From Diplocarpon mali (lineage: Eukaryota > Ascomycota > Leotiomycetes > Helotiales > Drepanopezizaceae): a stretch of DNA of 13,646 bases. Below are positions 1-7,238 of this stretch, piece after piece (position 1 is the stretch's first letter; every line of letters starts with the position of its first letter). The DNA lies in the NCBI GenBank assembly GCA_024741835.1, contig JAENRP010000416.1, forward strand, positions 21,738-35,383. The letters are read 5' to 3'. Made by a program: the position numbers and the translations under genes. The notes below the pieces were generated by a model. It saw only the letters and a list, made by a program, of their open reading frames with translations. It searched no databases and was not told where the DNA came from.

Positions 1-204
1 GGGGAAGACGTACATGATCGGAGCAGTGCCGGTGACGCAGTGGCCAAAGGTGCCAAACTTGACGTACGAGCCGTTGGTGAGCTTCACCTCGAGCATGGCG
101 ATATCGTTGATTATGGGCGCGCTGATAGTCGAGAACATTAGCATGATGGCTGCGGTGAGTAGGAGGAATGCGCAGTCATGGCTGAAGAGGCCTTGCTTCA
201 CCAT
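1..204 (-). CDS. SUR7/PalI (Rim9)-like four-TM membrane protein, N-terminal fragment
   Basis: Reading leftward from the ATG at 204-202 the frame is open for 68 codons to the window edge, so only the N-terminus is present. The protein begins MVKQGLFSHDCAFLLLTAA, with a hydrophobic segment at about residues 11-31, then SAPIINDIAML, an extracellular-looking stretch, and the motif FGTFGHC near residues 51-57. A short cytoplasmic start, first membrane helix, S-x-P-I-I-N and G-x-F-G-x-C is what I know of the claudin-like SUR7/PalI family. PalI/Rim9 members are plasma-membrane proteins that assist the PalH/Rim21 ambient-pH sensor; SUR7 members mark eisosome domains. The fragment cannot separate these two, so no symbol is given. 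The upstream sequence (205 onward) is repeat-rich and its coding-sense strand is pyrimidine-rich. Confidence 0.72.
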   Translation of the reverse strand, partial: MVKQGLFSHDCAFLLLTAAIMLMFSTISAPIINDIAMLEVKLTNGSYVKFGTFGHCVTGTAPIMYVFP

Positions 205-300
205 CGTGACGGTGGCGGGTGGGTGGCCGGTGGTTGGTGGCGCTGACTGTCTGGCTGTGCGGACTTGGACTTAGCGGTCACGATGTTCTGGTGCGGCGAG

Positions 301-558
301 CTGAGGTGAGCAGAGGTGAGTACGGGTGAGCAGGGATGAGCAGAGATGAGCAGATGTGAGCAGATGTGAGCAGATGTGAGCAGAGGTGAGTACAGGTGAG
401 CAGAGATGAGCAGAGATAAGCAGAGGTAGGCAGAGGTGATTACAGGTGAGTAGAGATGAGTAGAGATGAGACGAGCCGAGACGAGCCGACGTGAGATGAG
501 TCGAGGTGAGATGAGACGAAGCGAGACGAAGCGAGGCGAAGCGAGGCGAAGCGAGGCG
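301..558. repeat. Decamer minisatellite in strict 10-bp phase (about 26 units)
   Basis: Units fit CAGAGRTGAG (variants CAGATGTGAG, TACAGGTGAG, TAGAGATGAG) and pass without an indel into ACGAGCCGAG and then GCGAGGCGAA. Each unit occupies exactly 10 bp from 301 to about 558. The plus strand is purine-rich; the minus strand, which is the sense of the adjacent SUR7/PalI-like gene, reads CTCAYCTCTG. The array begins 97 bp upstream of that gene's ATG, so it may lie in its 5' leader or core promoter. Three exact AGGTGAGT octamers (314-321, 384-391, 444-451) match the consensus 5' splice site on the plus strand. Confidence 0.95.
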
Positions 559-1049
559 CGGTGAAGAGGGTTCGAAAGGCCGGAGCGGGGTCGAGTGTCT
601 TGTGGGGTCGGGCAGAGGCGGGCTGGCTGAGCAAGAAAGAGGAGAAGAGCACGATGCGGTGATGAGACGATGGGAAGGCGAGCGGCGGGCGCCGGGCTTT
701 ATGTTGGGAACCGCGGCAGCGCCGGCTGCAAAGCATCCTCGTCTCGGCCTCGCTCTTCGAAGGAAGCCCTCCCCCGACGGCGGCCGGTGCCAGCAGGTCG
801 ATTCCTCGCTCCCAGCCTCTGCTTCCCTCGGGCAGGACGAGGGCGAGGAGCCGCGCCGGCGCCGGGTCGCAGGCTCGTGCCGCCAGGAAGTTCGTTGGAA
901 TGTCTGGCCGACCAAGATCCAATGTCAGCTCTCCGGGGGGAAGGGGGACGTGGCTGGAATTAGAAGCCTCTCGTCCCGCGCCGGTCGAGGAGCGAGGCGG
1001 GCGGTTCTATTTCCATTTAACCTTGAAAGGCGGGCCGCGGGCGGATGTT

Positions 1050-1320
1050 CCAAGCCTAAATATACTCTGCACACGGACTTGGGTTCGGCCGGCGACGCTC
1101 CCTCTGCGGTCCGGCAAGCTTTGCGGGCCGGCTGGAGTGGGCCGGAGTGGGCCGGAATGGACCGGAGTGGGCTCCCAAGACTAAATATACTCTGCCCGTG
1201 GGCCGTGGGAGAAGGGCGCGCCGGGCCCGAGCGGTGTATCCTGCCACGCAAGCTTTGCTTGGCCATGGCAAGGGGCCCCGGGTTAAATATATCCTTTCGC
1301 GACAAGCCTTGGCCGGCCGG
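1050..1320. repeat. Degenerate three-copy module carrying TAAATATA
   Basis: A 21-bp element containing CTAAATATACTCTGC occurs at 1050-1070 and 1175-1195 with one mismatch (125 bp apart). A looser third version, TTAAATATATCC, follows at 1283-1294. Between the motifs a palindromic GCAAGCTTTGC recurs at 1114-1124 and 1248-1258. The intervening DNA is GC-rich, so the TAAATATA blocks stand out as TATA-like islands. They read TATATTTA on the minus strand, towards the SUR7/PalI-like gene, but are over 800 bp from its ATG. Confidence 0.7.
1131..1172. repeat. Four tandem 10-bp G-rich units
   Basis: Four consecutive decamers read GCTGGAGTGG, GCCGGAGTGG, GCCGGAATGG and ACCGGAGTGG. They sit inside the first TAAATATA module. 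The 10-bp length is the same as that of the 301-558 array, but the unit sequence is different. Confidence 0.9.
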
Positions 1321-1327
1321 GCAGCAT

Positions 1328-1347
1328 AGCACAGCACAGCACAGCAC
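1328..1347. repeat. AGCAC pentamer repeat, four perfect units
   Basis: Four perfect copies of AGCAC run head to tail just after the third TAAATATA motif. This is a simple microsatellite with no evident function. Confidence 0.9.
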
Positions 1348-1801
1348 CCTCCCACGCAAAGCACACCTAGACAATGCGGGGAGCACGAGAGGTGTTGGAT
1401 GATACGGGACAAGGATGTTTCTTTCGAGGAATATGAACAGTAGAGGAGAAATAAATACCAGTCATGGTTGGTGCCTGAGGCCCAGGATGACTGTTCCACG
1501 CTAAGCAACCATCATTTTCTCACCTCGGCTGATCTGCGGGTGGGGCAGGTGGGGCGGGCGTCTTGGCGGCACCCGCAGGATCTATCGCGGCCGAAATAGC
1601 ACGGCGGAAGGTGCAGGTGCTCGGTCGCGGGAAGCTGACGACGGGCGCCCGGTGAAATACTCCTGCCATCCCGCCTCTCGGGCGGTTGAGTCGAGCGGGC
1701 ATCTCGCGTGCCGCGGGCCAAATTTAGCCCGCGGGCGAGGGGGAACACGCACCGCGCGCGCGAGCACGTGCTACCCGCGGCGCCCAATTCCCGGAGAGGG
1801 C

Positions 1802-1847
1802 AGAGGGGAGAGGAGAGAGAAAAAGGGGAGAGAGAAAAAAAGAAGAA
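1802..1847. repeat. 46-bp uninterrupted homopurine tract
   Basis: Only A and G occur on the plus strand from 1802 to 1847 (runs of GGGG, GAGAGA and AAAAAAA). Another purine run, 1793-1800, is separated by a single C. Such tracts can form triplex structures, and pyrimidine-rich sense strands are common in fungal promoters. Here the minus strand, in the sense of the SUR7/PalI-like gene, is the pyrimidine strand. Confidence 0.9.
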
Positions 1848-2594
1848 CGAGAAGAAATAAACACGGAGTGACAGAGAGCGGAGGGGGGGCAAGAGCGGTA
1901 CGGCACTCTGCCCCGGAGCTGCACCCACGTCTGCAGTCCCTGCCTCGAGGTAGCTAGTCCTCAGTCATCACTCGCCCGTATCCAGCAATCGAACGACGGC
2001 GCGCGCACACGTGATCACACCCGCCGACCCGCGACCCCGTGCCCGGCCCAGCCCCGAGAGAGGCGTGCCGGTCCTCGTCTGCGACCGGCTGGGAGACGTC
2101 TCGGGTAGAATGATCGCGGATTTGGCGCCGGCGCACGATTCGAGGGTATCATGGAGGGTTCTACTTTCGAGGGTCCTACACTAGGGGTATATCTAATGAT
2201 ACTTTAATGCGAATCTGCTGCTTTACAGCCAACTTTGAGTCTCCATACCAAAGACCTTACGGGAGATGACGACTCGCGATCAACGATTATAATATTATAC
2301 TCTCTGTAGGATGATATCAAAGACTTTATCCAAAGGAAACACCCAGGTGTTCACAGTGATACAAGAGGCTCGAAGAAGCTGTGATTAAGGCTTCGGAATC
2401 AATCACAGCTAGGAGAATGAAAGGATCGATTAGGGAAATGCCCGAAAGATGTAAAGCAGCACTCCAAGCATAAGCAGGATATACAAGATACGAAGAAGAT
2501 CACATAGAGCAGCGCCGCCAGCTATCCAGCTCTCATAGCTATGCGCACGGTCTAGAATTCCGGTATCACGACCCTTGATACGAAGTAAGAGACG

Positions 2595-3322
2595 CCCGAG
2601 CCCGAGCCCGAGCCCGCCCAGCCCAAGAATCCCCACCAAGCCAGATCCTGCGACGTGCGGCAGAGCCCACAAGGCGCGCCCGCGCGCCGCTGATTGGCCC
2701 GCCAGCCTCCCGATCGCTCTCCTGTTGCACGTCGCAGATTCTGGCTTGCCTCGGCCAGAAGAGCCCGCGAGCCGGGATTCGGGGCGACGAGACGGATCGC
2801 GCGGCTGCGGGCGGAGCGACCGGCCCGTCTTCTCGCCGCACGCCTCGAGCGCCCCCGGCGCGGCACCCCGACCGACGCCCAGCCCGAGCCCGAGCCCGAG
2901 CCCCCCCCCCCGGCTTCGGAGCGGCGGTGCGATCCCGGGGAGCCGCGACGGGCCACGAGACCCCGATGCGCGATTGGGCCCTTTTGGCCGCGGCCCCGAG
3001 GCGATTTGTTGCACGCCGCGCGGTTCCGGCTTGCGCGGACGGCGACGGGCCCCGGCGGAGGCTACGGCTTCTTCTGCTCGAGCGACGTCGACCGGTAGGA
3101 TACGTAGCGTCTGAGCCAGCCACGGGGAACCTCTCTCTCTGGCCAGCAGAAGCGTAGGCCAGCAGGAGTCAAAGAGCCAGAGCCAGAGCCAGACACGAAA
3201 GCCGAACAATCTGCGACGTGCAACAAAACCTGCCCCTGGGCCTAGCGCGAGCAGCCCGTCGGGGCCGATTGGTCCTCGTCCGGGAGTGGGGCAGGAGGGG
3301 GGGGTTCCGTTGCACGTCGCAG
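2595..3322. repeat. Diverged three-copy tandem repeat of about 290 bp: hexamer array, inverted arms, central CCAAT box
   Basis: Each copy has the same order of parts. First a hexamer triplet: CCCGAG x3 at 2595-2612; CCCGAG x3 followed by eleven C at 2883-2911; GAGCCA x3 at 3174-3191. Next a reverse arm of the CTGCGACGTGCAAC type: 2648-2661, 2945-2956 (degenerate), 3211-3224. Next GATTGG, a CCAAT box on the minus strand: 2692-2697, 2972-2977, 3267-3272. Last a forward arm of the GTTGCACGTCGCAG type: 2724-2737, 3008-3021 (GC-shifted), 3309-3322. The hexamers are 288 and 291 bp apart, the CCAAT boxes 280 and 295, the forward arms 284 and 301. Arm homology extends past the core into GATTCTGGCTTG-like sequence in several copies. 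Confidence 0.7.
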
Positions 3323-3430
3323 TGCTGAGCCCTCGTCTCGGGAGGCGGAGACGAGAAGGGGGTCCGGGTGGCTGGGAGCAAGAGGCACCTGGCCCGGCTG
3401 AGGCGGGGACAGCTTGGTGATTCGGGTTCG

Positions 3431-3454
3431 TGTGTGCGTGTGTATATATATATT
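3431..3454. repeat. TG/TA alternating microsatellite
   Basis: Alternating purine-pyrimidine sequence runs from TGTGTGCGTGTG into TATATATATATT. It is a simple sequence prone to unusual helix forms, with no gene context of its own. Confidence 0.85.
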
Positions 3455-3462
3455 GAGTCGAT

Positions 3463-3480
3463 GCACGTACACGTGCCAAT
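3463..3480. promoter_or_regulatory. GCACGT-AC-ACGTGC inverted repeat abutting a CCAAT box
   Basis: GCACGT (3463-3468), two spacer bases and ACGTGC (3471-3476) form a perfect inverted repeat overlapping an E-box. CCAAT follows at 3476-3480. The pairing of GCACGT with a CCAAT motif repeats the composition of the three-copy repeat just upstream, but at much closer spacing. Confidence 0.4.
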
Positions 3481-3483
3481 ACA

Positions 3484-3556
3484 CCTCCCTCTCTCCCTTT
3501 CTCCCTTTCTCCCTCCCTCCCTCCCCCCCTCTCCCCCTCTCCCCCTCTCTCTCCCT
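3484..3556. repeat. 73-bp uninterrupted homopyrimidine tract
   Basis: Only C and T occur from 3484 to 3556 (CCCTTTCT, CCCTCCCT and CCCCCTCT units). It follows the TG/TA microsatellite and CCAAT box directly. It lies 400-470 bp beyond the stop of the monooxygenase gene, possibly past its 3' end. Confidence 0.9.
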
Positions 3557-3955
3557 ACCCCGGGAGCGGGAGGGCGTGGCTCACCACTCGCCGGCCGGCG
3601 TCGCTGCCTGGCACGTGCCCTCGGCCCTCGCGGCCGTGGTCTCGGGAGGCTGCAGGCCGAAGAAGGACGGGCTTCTGCTGTCCCGGAGGAGCGCGGGCCG
3701 GTCTGGCGTGCTCGTTGCCACGGGACGTGTGGGAGGAGCGCGCGCGCGCGCGGGTCTGGCCGGGCAGGGCAATGTGGCAAATCACGTGTGCACCGGAGAC
3801 GCGGGAGATCGAAACCCTCTGGTGGAGATGGATTCTCATGAATCGTACATCATCTGCTGGCCGAGAAGAGAGGACACCAGGCGAACTCGCAACCAGGCCC
3901 AGATCCACAAGCCGCCGGCGAGGTCATCCGCAACCAGAAGCCCTCACAGGCAGCC

Positions 3956-6026
3956 TTATACCCCCTCGAATGGACCAAGCCCCGCCTCCTGCAACGCTCC
4001 CGACCCAGCCTCTACTCTCGCGCGGTGAACTTCCATCTCAACATCCTCCACCCCGCCGCCATACCCTTCATCCTCCAGCAGCTCCATCACGATGTCTGCT
4101 TGTCCGTTGCGGACCTGGACTGCTGCAATCTCGACACCATCCATACATCCATCATCCGTGGCCGGATGCCCTACCACCGTCTTCCCCGCTTGCGGGTCGA
4201 TGACGCCGCTGTGAAGCATCCCAGCTTGGCCCACGCATCCATCCCCCCCCGCGAGCACTTCTCCGGTCATCTCAACTTGCTCATCCAGATCTTCCATCTC
4301 CTCGCTCGCAGGCTCGAACGCCTCTTCTTCCACCCTCTCTACCGCCATCTCCAGTGTCGCCTCGCAGACGTCAGCTTCGACGTTAGCATTCTCCATCGGG
4401 CGCCCCTCTCTTTCCAATCCATTCTCTACCACCTCGGTCGTCTCATCGGGAACCAGAATCTCCTCACCCCCAAGCTCAGATTTGGCTCCCCCCACGACCT
4501 CCTCTGCGTCCACCTCGCTACTGATCAAATCACCCTTCTTTGATACACCCTCCGTAAACAGAGGACTCTGCGTCATGGTCTTCCAATCATGCACCGCATT
4601 TGTGTTCTCGTGACTGGCAAGCACGGCCTCGTGACCTCTCGGCCAGAGCTCTTTTTCGTATCGCTGGACTGCTGCTACGAGCTCCGAAGGAGTCTGGGAG
4701 GCTATGGCGCGGACGTGGACGAGGAAGTCAGCGGCATCTGTGATGGCGTTGTTGAGGCCTTGACCTCTGTCTGTAAGGCCGCTTAGCTGGGCTCGGCTTT
4801 CGATGTTCCTTACCCCCTGGGATGAGACTCGGAATATACTGGGATAGGATGGCTCACGGAACGTCATTGGGTGCGCCGCATCCCCGGCCAAAGTGATCAA
4901 TCCGTTCTTCGAGTCCCAAGGCTTCGTAGGCCAGTACCGCAATCGATTATGCCAGACCGGAGTTCCAGGTGCGATGGTAGCAAAAGCCGCGTCGAACGGG
5001 TATCCGAAAGATTTGCCACGCTCGTACATAGCAGGCAGGATATTGTCGCCGGTGAGACCGGTCTCCTCGTCGGAGCGCCAGGTTTGCATCAGCATCCATG
5101 TCCACTCTGCAGGATCTGTCGCAGAGCAGTCGTGGACTATTGATTGTCGTCAGTAGGTGCATGACGGGCTGTGCCTACAATAGATGATGACTAACTACTC
5201 ATCCACGTGAAGGTTCCATTTGGATGAAAGGTAATCGTATACCTCGGATGCAAAGCTCGGAGGTCCATCGAAGCCTGCCGGCTGATCTTGGTGATGACGA
5301 CGCTGGCTACACACGGTGAGAGCAGGAGCTCGGCATCCTCTGGACCAAGAAGGAATTTACGAGTCAAGGAGTGAGCCCCCTCACAGCCAATGAGTAGATG
5401 ACCCGTCTCCAAGGTACCGTCTTCGAAGGTCACCGTAACCGAGGTCTCGTCCGTTTCGATGTTCTTGAGGCGTTTACCCCACTAGGTAATGTCAGTTGAG
5501 AAGTAGTTCGGATGAGAAGCAGAGGAGATTTGGAGAGAAGCGGACCCTGACATCCACATCTGTGGAGAGCATCTTGATGAGCATCTTTCTTTTGAGGCGC
5601 AAGCTCCACGGGGCGGGAAGATTCTTCATCAGCTCGCCAGTCTCTCCGTTGTGCACCGGCAGAACGCTATCTTCGTTGGCGACATAGCTAGGATCCGTCT
5701 GAACCGTCTTCACAAGGGCCTTGAGATCATCCGTGAGGCACTCATCGAGTCGGGACTGAGCCCAGTAGATCCCAAAGTTCCAATCTCTGGGTCTTTGGAG
5801 GAGGCTGGTGTCTTGCTCAAAGACCGTACTTGATATGCCAGCCTGCAGTTGTTAGCGACGTCCAGTAACAGTGTATAGTGCTCCGTCATACCTGTTTCAA
5901 CACTTGTGCGAACAGGAGCCCGGCAGATCCTAGTCTGGTTAAGCGATGGTATACCGTAGGGCTTCAGTAGAGGAGCTCACCAGCGCCAATAATAAGCACA
6001 CGAAGAGATTCTGCCTGAGAACCCAT
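3956..6026 (-). CDS. FAD-dependent monooxygenase (PF01494-type) with acidic C-terminal extension
   Basis: Six exons were deduced: 6026-5981, 5929-5892, 5842-5546, 5481-5196, 5136-4858 and 4770-3956, giving 586 residues. The product should be a flavoprotein that hydroxylates or oxidises a small organic substrate using NAD(P)H and O2; the substrate is unknown. Splicing restores VLIIGAGSAGLLFAQ (GxGxxG at G14-G16-G19), LLIGCEGAHS (residues 156-165, the DG-motif position, with EG instead of DG), and LAGDAAHPMTFHRGQGLN (305-322, the GD motif binding FAD). Introns are 51, 49, 64, 59 and 87 nt, with CTAAC, CTGAC or CTTAAC branch sites. The exon 3 donor could instead be GTCAGG at 5551, losing two residues. 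The catalytic core ends near residue 395. Residues 396-586 are Glu/Val/Gly-rich and unlike the family, so an unrecognised intron or a lost stop is possible. It is divergent from the methyltransferase gene. Confidence 0.85.
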
Positions 6027-7238
6027 TATGGATACGCCGAGCGACAGGCCCCGACACTTTGGTTCAGCGAGACAGAGCTGGGAAGTTGCGTTGAGCGATA
6101 TGGGTCGTCGTCTCTAAACTGTGAGTATGGAATGTGTGAGTATTACCGTGACGTGTTTCTTGCTGAGAAAGATGGCTGTAGTCTGGAAAGAGCAGGGACC
6201 TATTAGTAGAATGGTATGAATAGAATGCCTAAATTAACGAGATGACGTTGAGATGATTATGAACCACGAATTCACAGTCGTTGGCGCTCGAGATATGACC
6301 TGGGAGGATCTGTGACGTTCGAGCGGTGGAGTGATTCGTTGGGCTCGACTCGAAAAATCAACTGCAGCAACCAGATGCCGCCCCAAAAATCGGCAGAAAT
6401 TGTATGGAGCGAGAGGTTTCTCATTTGGGCTGAGCCCTGCTCGTCTCGTTCGTAGCCCATGCAGCTCGGAATAGTCACTTCATTCGTTTTCAGAAGCGGC
6501 TCTCCACTGCTCAAGCTCCATGGGCCATCTCGGGAGTTATTTGATAGCCAACTCGTTATACGCACCCCGAGCGTTGACACATGACAAGACGCGGTCAATA
6601 AGACGACAGATTGTGAATCGGAACATCATTGGTGCAAATTGCCAACTTCGAGAAACTTGAGCGTCACTCCTTGAGTGTCCTGCACGAAGCCGGAAGACTT
6701 GTGGACAAGACGCAAGGCGATGGGCTCTTCAACAGATGCAGATGCGGGAGGGAAGCACGAGCCCTTGCAGCTGAAATTTTTCCCGAAGCCTGCTGCTCCA
6801 TTGAGGCTACAAGGCCTATAAGCGTTTTGACAGCGGCGTGATGGTAAGAGTCCAGTGCGGGTGTGCGCGAAGTGGCTTGAGCGGAAGCATTCAGTCTCAT
6901 CAAAACTTGCGGACAATCAGCAGAGACACGGCATATGCAGCACATGAATTGTGATTGACACAACCTCGATGGATGGCAAGTTTAGTGACAATCATGCCAC
7001 CTTGAACTCTTGCCTCAGCATGCAAAGGGAAGATTTTTCCAAGGTGTAAGCTTGTGTAGGTAACGTTGGAAGACCTCTGCAGCATTCCGCTTTCGTTGCT
7101 CTGCTGATCGATTGGCCGGGGCAGAAAGCAAGATGGAGGGAAGTGCGAGCAAATATACGAGGGGTGTTTTGTCGCTGGTGAGAGTCGATTGCCCATTAAA
7201 AGTTTCTATCGATCGTCTCGCGAAGAAGTGTCAATCAG
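6027..7238. other. Divergent intergenic region between monooxygenase and methyltransferase
   Basis: This 1.2-kb stretch separates two genes transcribed away from each other and should contain both promoters. The open frames inside it (the longest being minus strand 6598-6272 and 6963-6664) show no family motif I can recognise and do not join plausibly by introns. A CCAAT box on the minus strand (ATTGG at 7110-7114) and a TATA-like AAATATAC at 7151 lie on the methyltransferase side. The monooxygenase side shows no clear TATA element. Confidence 0.6.
7151..7158 (+). promoter_or_regulatory. TATA-like element of the methyltransferase gene
   Basis: AAATATAC lies 88 bp upstream of the proposed ATG at 7239, about 40 bp downstream of a reverse CCAAT box. 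The position suits a fungal core promoter, but the match is short and may be chance. Confidence 0.3.

Larger units (their letters stand above)
1765..3788. promoter_or_regulatory. Cluster of five CACGTG E-boxes
   Basis: CACGTG occurs at 1765-1770, 2008-2013, 3470-3475, 3612-3617 and 3783-3788. Two lie in perfect 10-bp palindromes: AGCACGTGCT (1763-1772) and GGCACGTGCC (3610-3619). About one copy would be expected by chance in 2 kb of GC-rich DNA. CACGTG is the established binding core of fungal bHLH factors (Cbf1, Pho4 and SREBP-like proteins). Actual binding is inference. Confidence 0.45.
205..3955. other. 3.75-kb gene-free GC-rich repeat block upstream of the SUR7/PalI-like gene
   Basis: No reading frame here has recognisable protein motifs. 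The long open frames on both strands encode Arg/Pro/Gly/Ala/Ser-rich low-complexity peptides, often open in two or three frames at once, as expected from GC-rich repeats. The block contains a decamer array, a TAAATATA module in three copies, homopurine and homopyrimidine tracts, a TG/TA microsatellite, five CACGTG hexamers and a diverged triplicate of about 290 bp; these are listed separately. The stretch 2137-2580 is more AT-balanced and shows nothing recognisable. It lies between the 5' end of the minus-strand SUR7/PalI-like gene and the 3' end of the minus-strand monooxygenase, so it would hold the promoter or leader of the former and the 3' UTR of the latter. Confidence 0.7.

Noticed and set aside
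271..922. Minus-strand frames of 214 and 160 codons over the decamer array
   Set aside because: A 10-bp repeat without stops keeps every frame open and yields repetitive Ser/Leu/His/Thr peptides. No start context or family support.
1258..1312. Two CTTGGC (PacC GCCARG) cores upstream of the possible palI gene
   Set aside because: A degenerate hexamer occurs about this often by chance in 3.7 kb, and they lie more than 1 kb from the ATG.
2430..3479. 349-codon minus-strand open frame (and overlapping frames on both strands)
   Set aside because: It is Arg/Gly/Pro/Ala-rich, lies over the triplicated repeat and CCCGAG hexamers, and several frames are open simultaneously. No domain motif. It is an artefact of GC-rich repeats.
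4025..4543. Plus-strand frame of 172 codons opposite the monooxygenase tail
   Set aside because: It is antisense to an exon whose own frame continues from a recognisable enzyme. No motif. It adds mild doubt about the tail but does not support a gene.
4771..4857. Residues between HPMTF and RGQGLNN read as an insertion in the monooxygenase
   Set aside because: This is an 87-nt stopless intron (GTGAGC to TTACAG). Removing it gives the conserved HPMTFHRGQGLN.
6664..6963. Minus-strand frame resembling the C-terminal part of a fungal regulator
   Set aside because: The resemblance is only Ser/Ala/Leu composition. There is no Zn2Cys6 cluster on either side and no plausible introns linking neighbouring frames.
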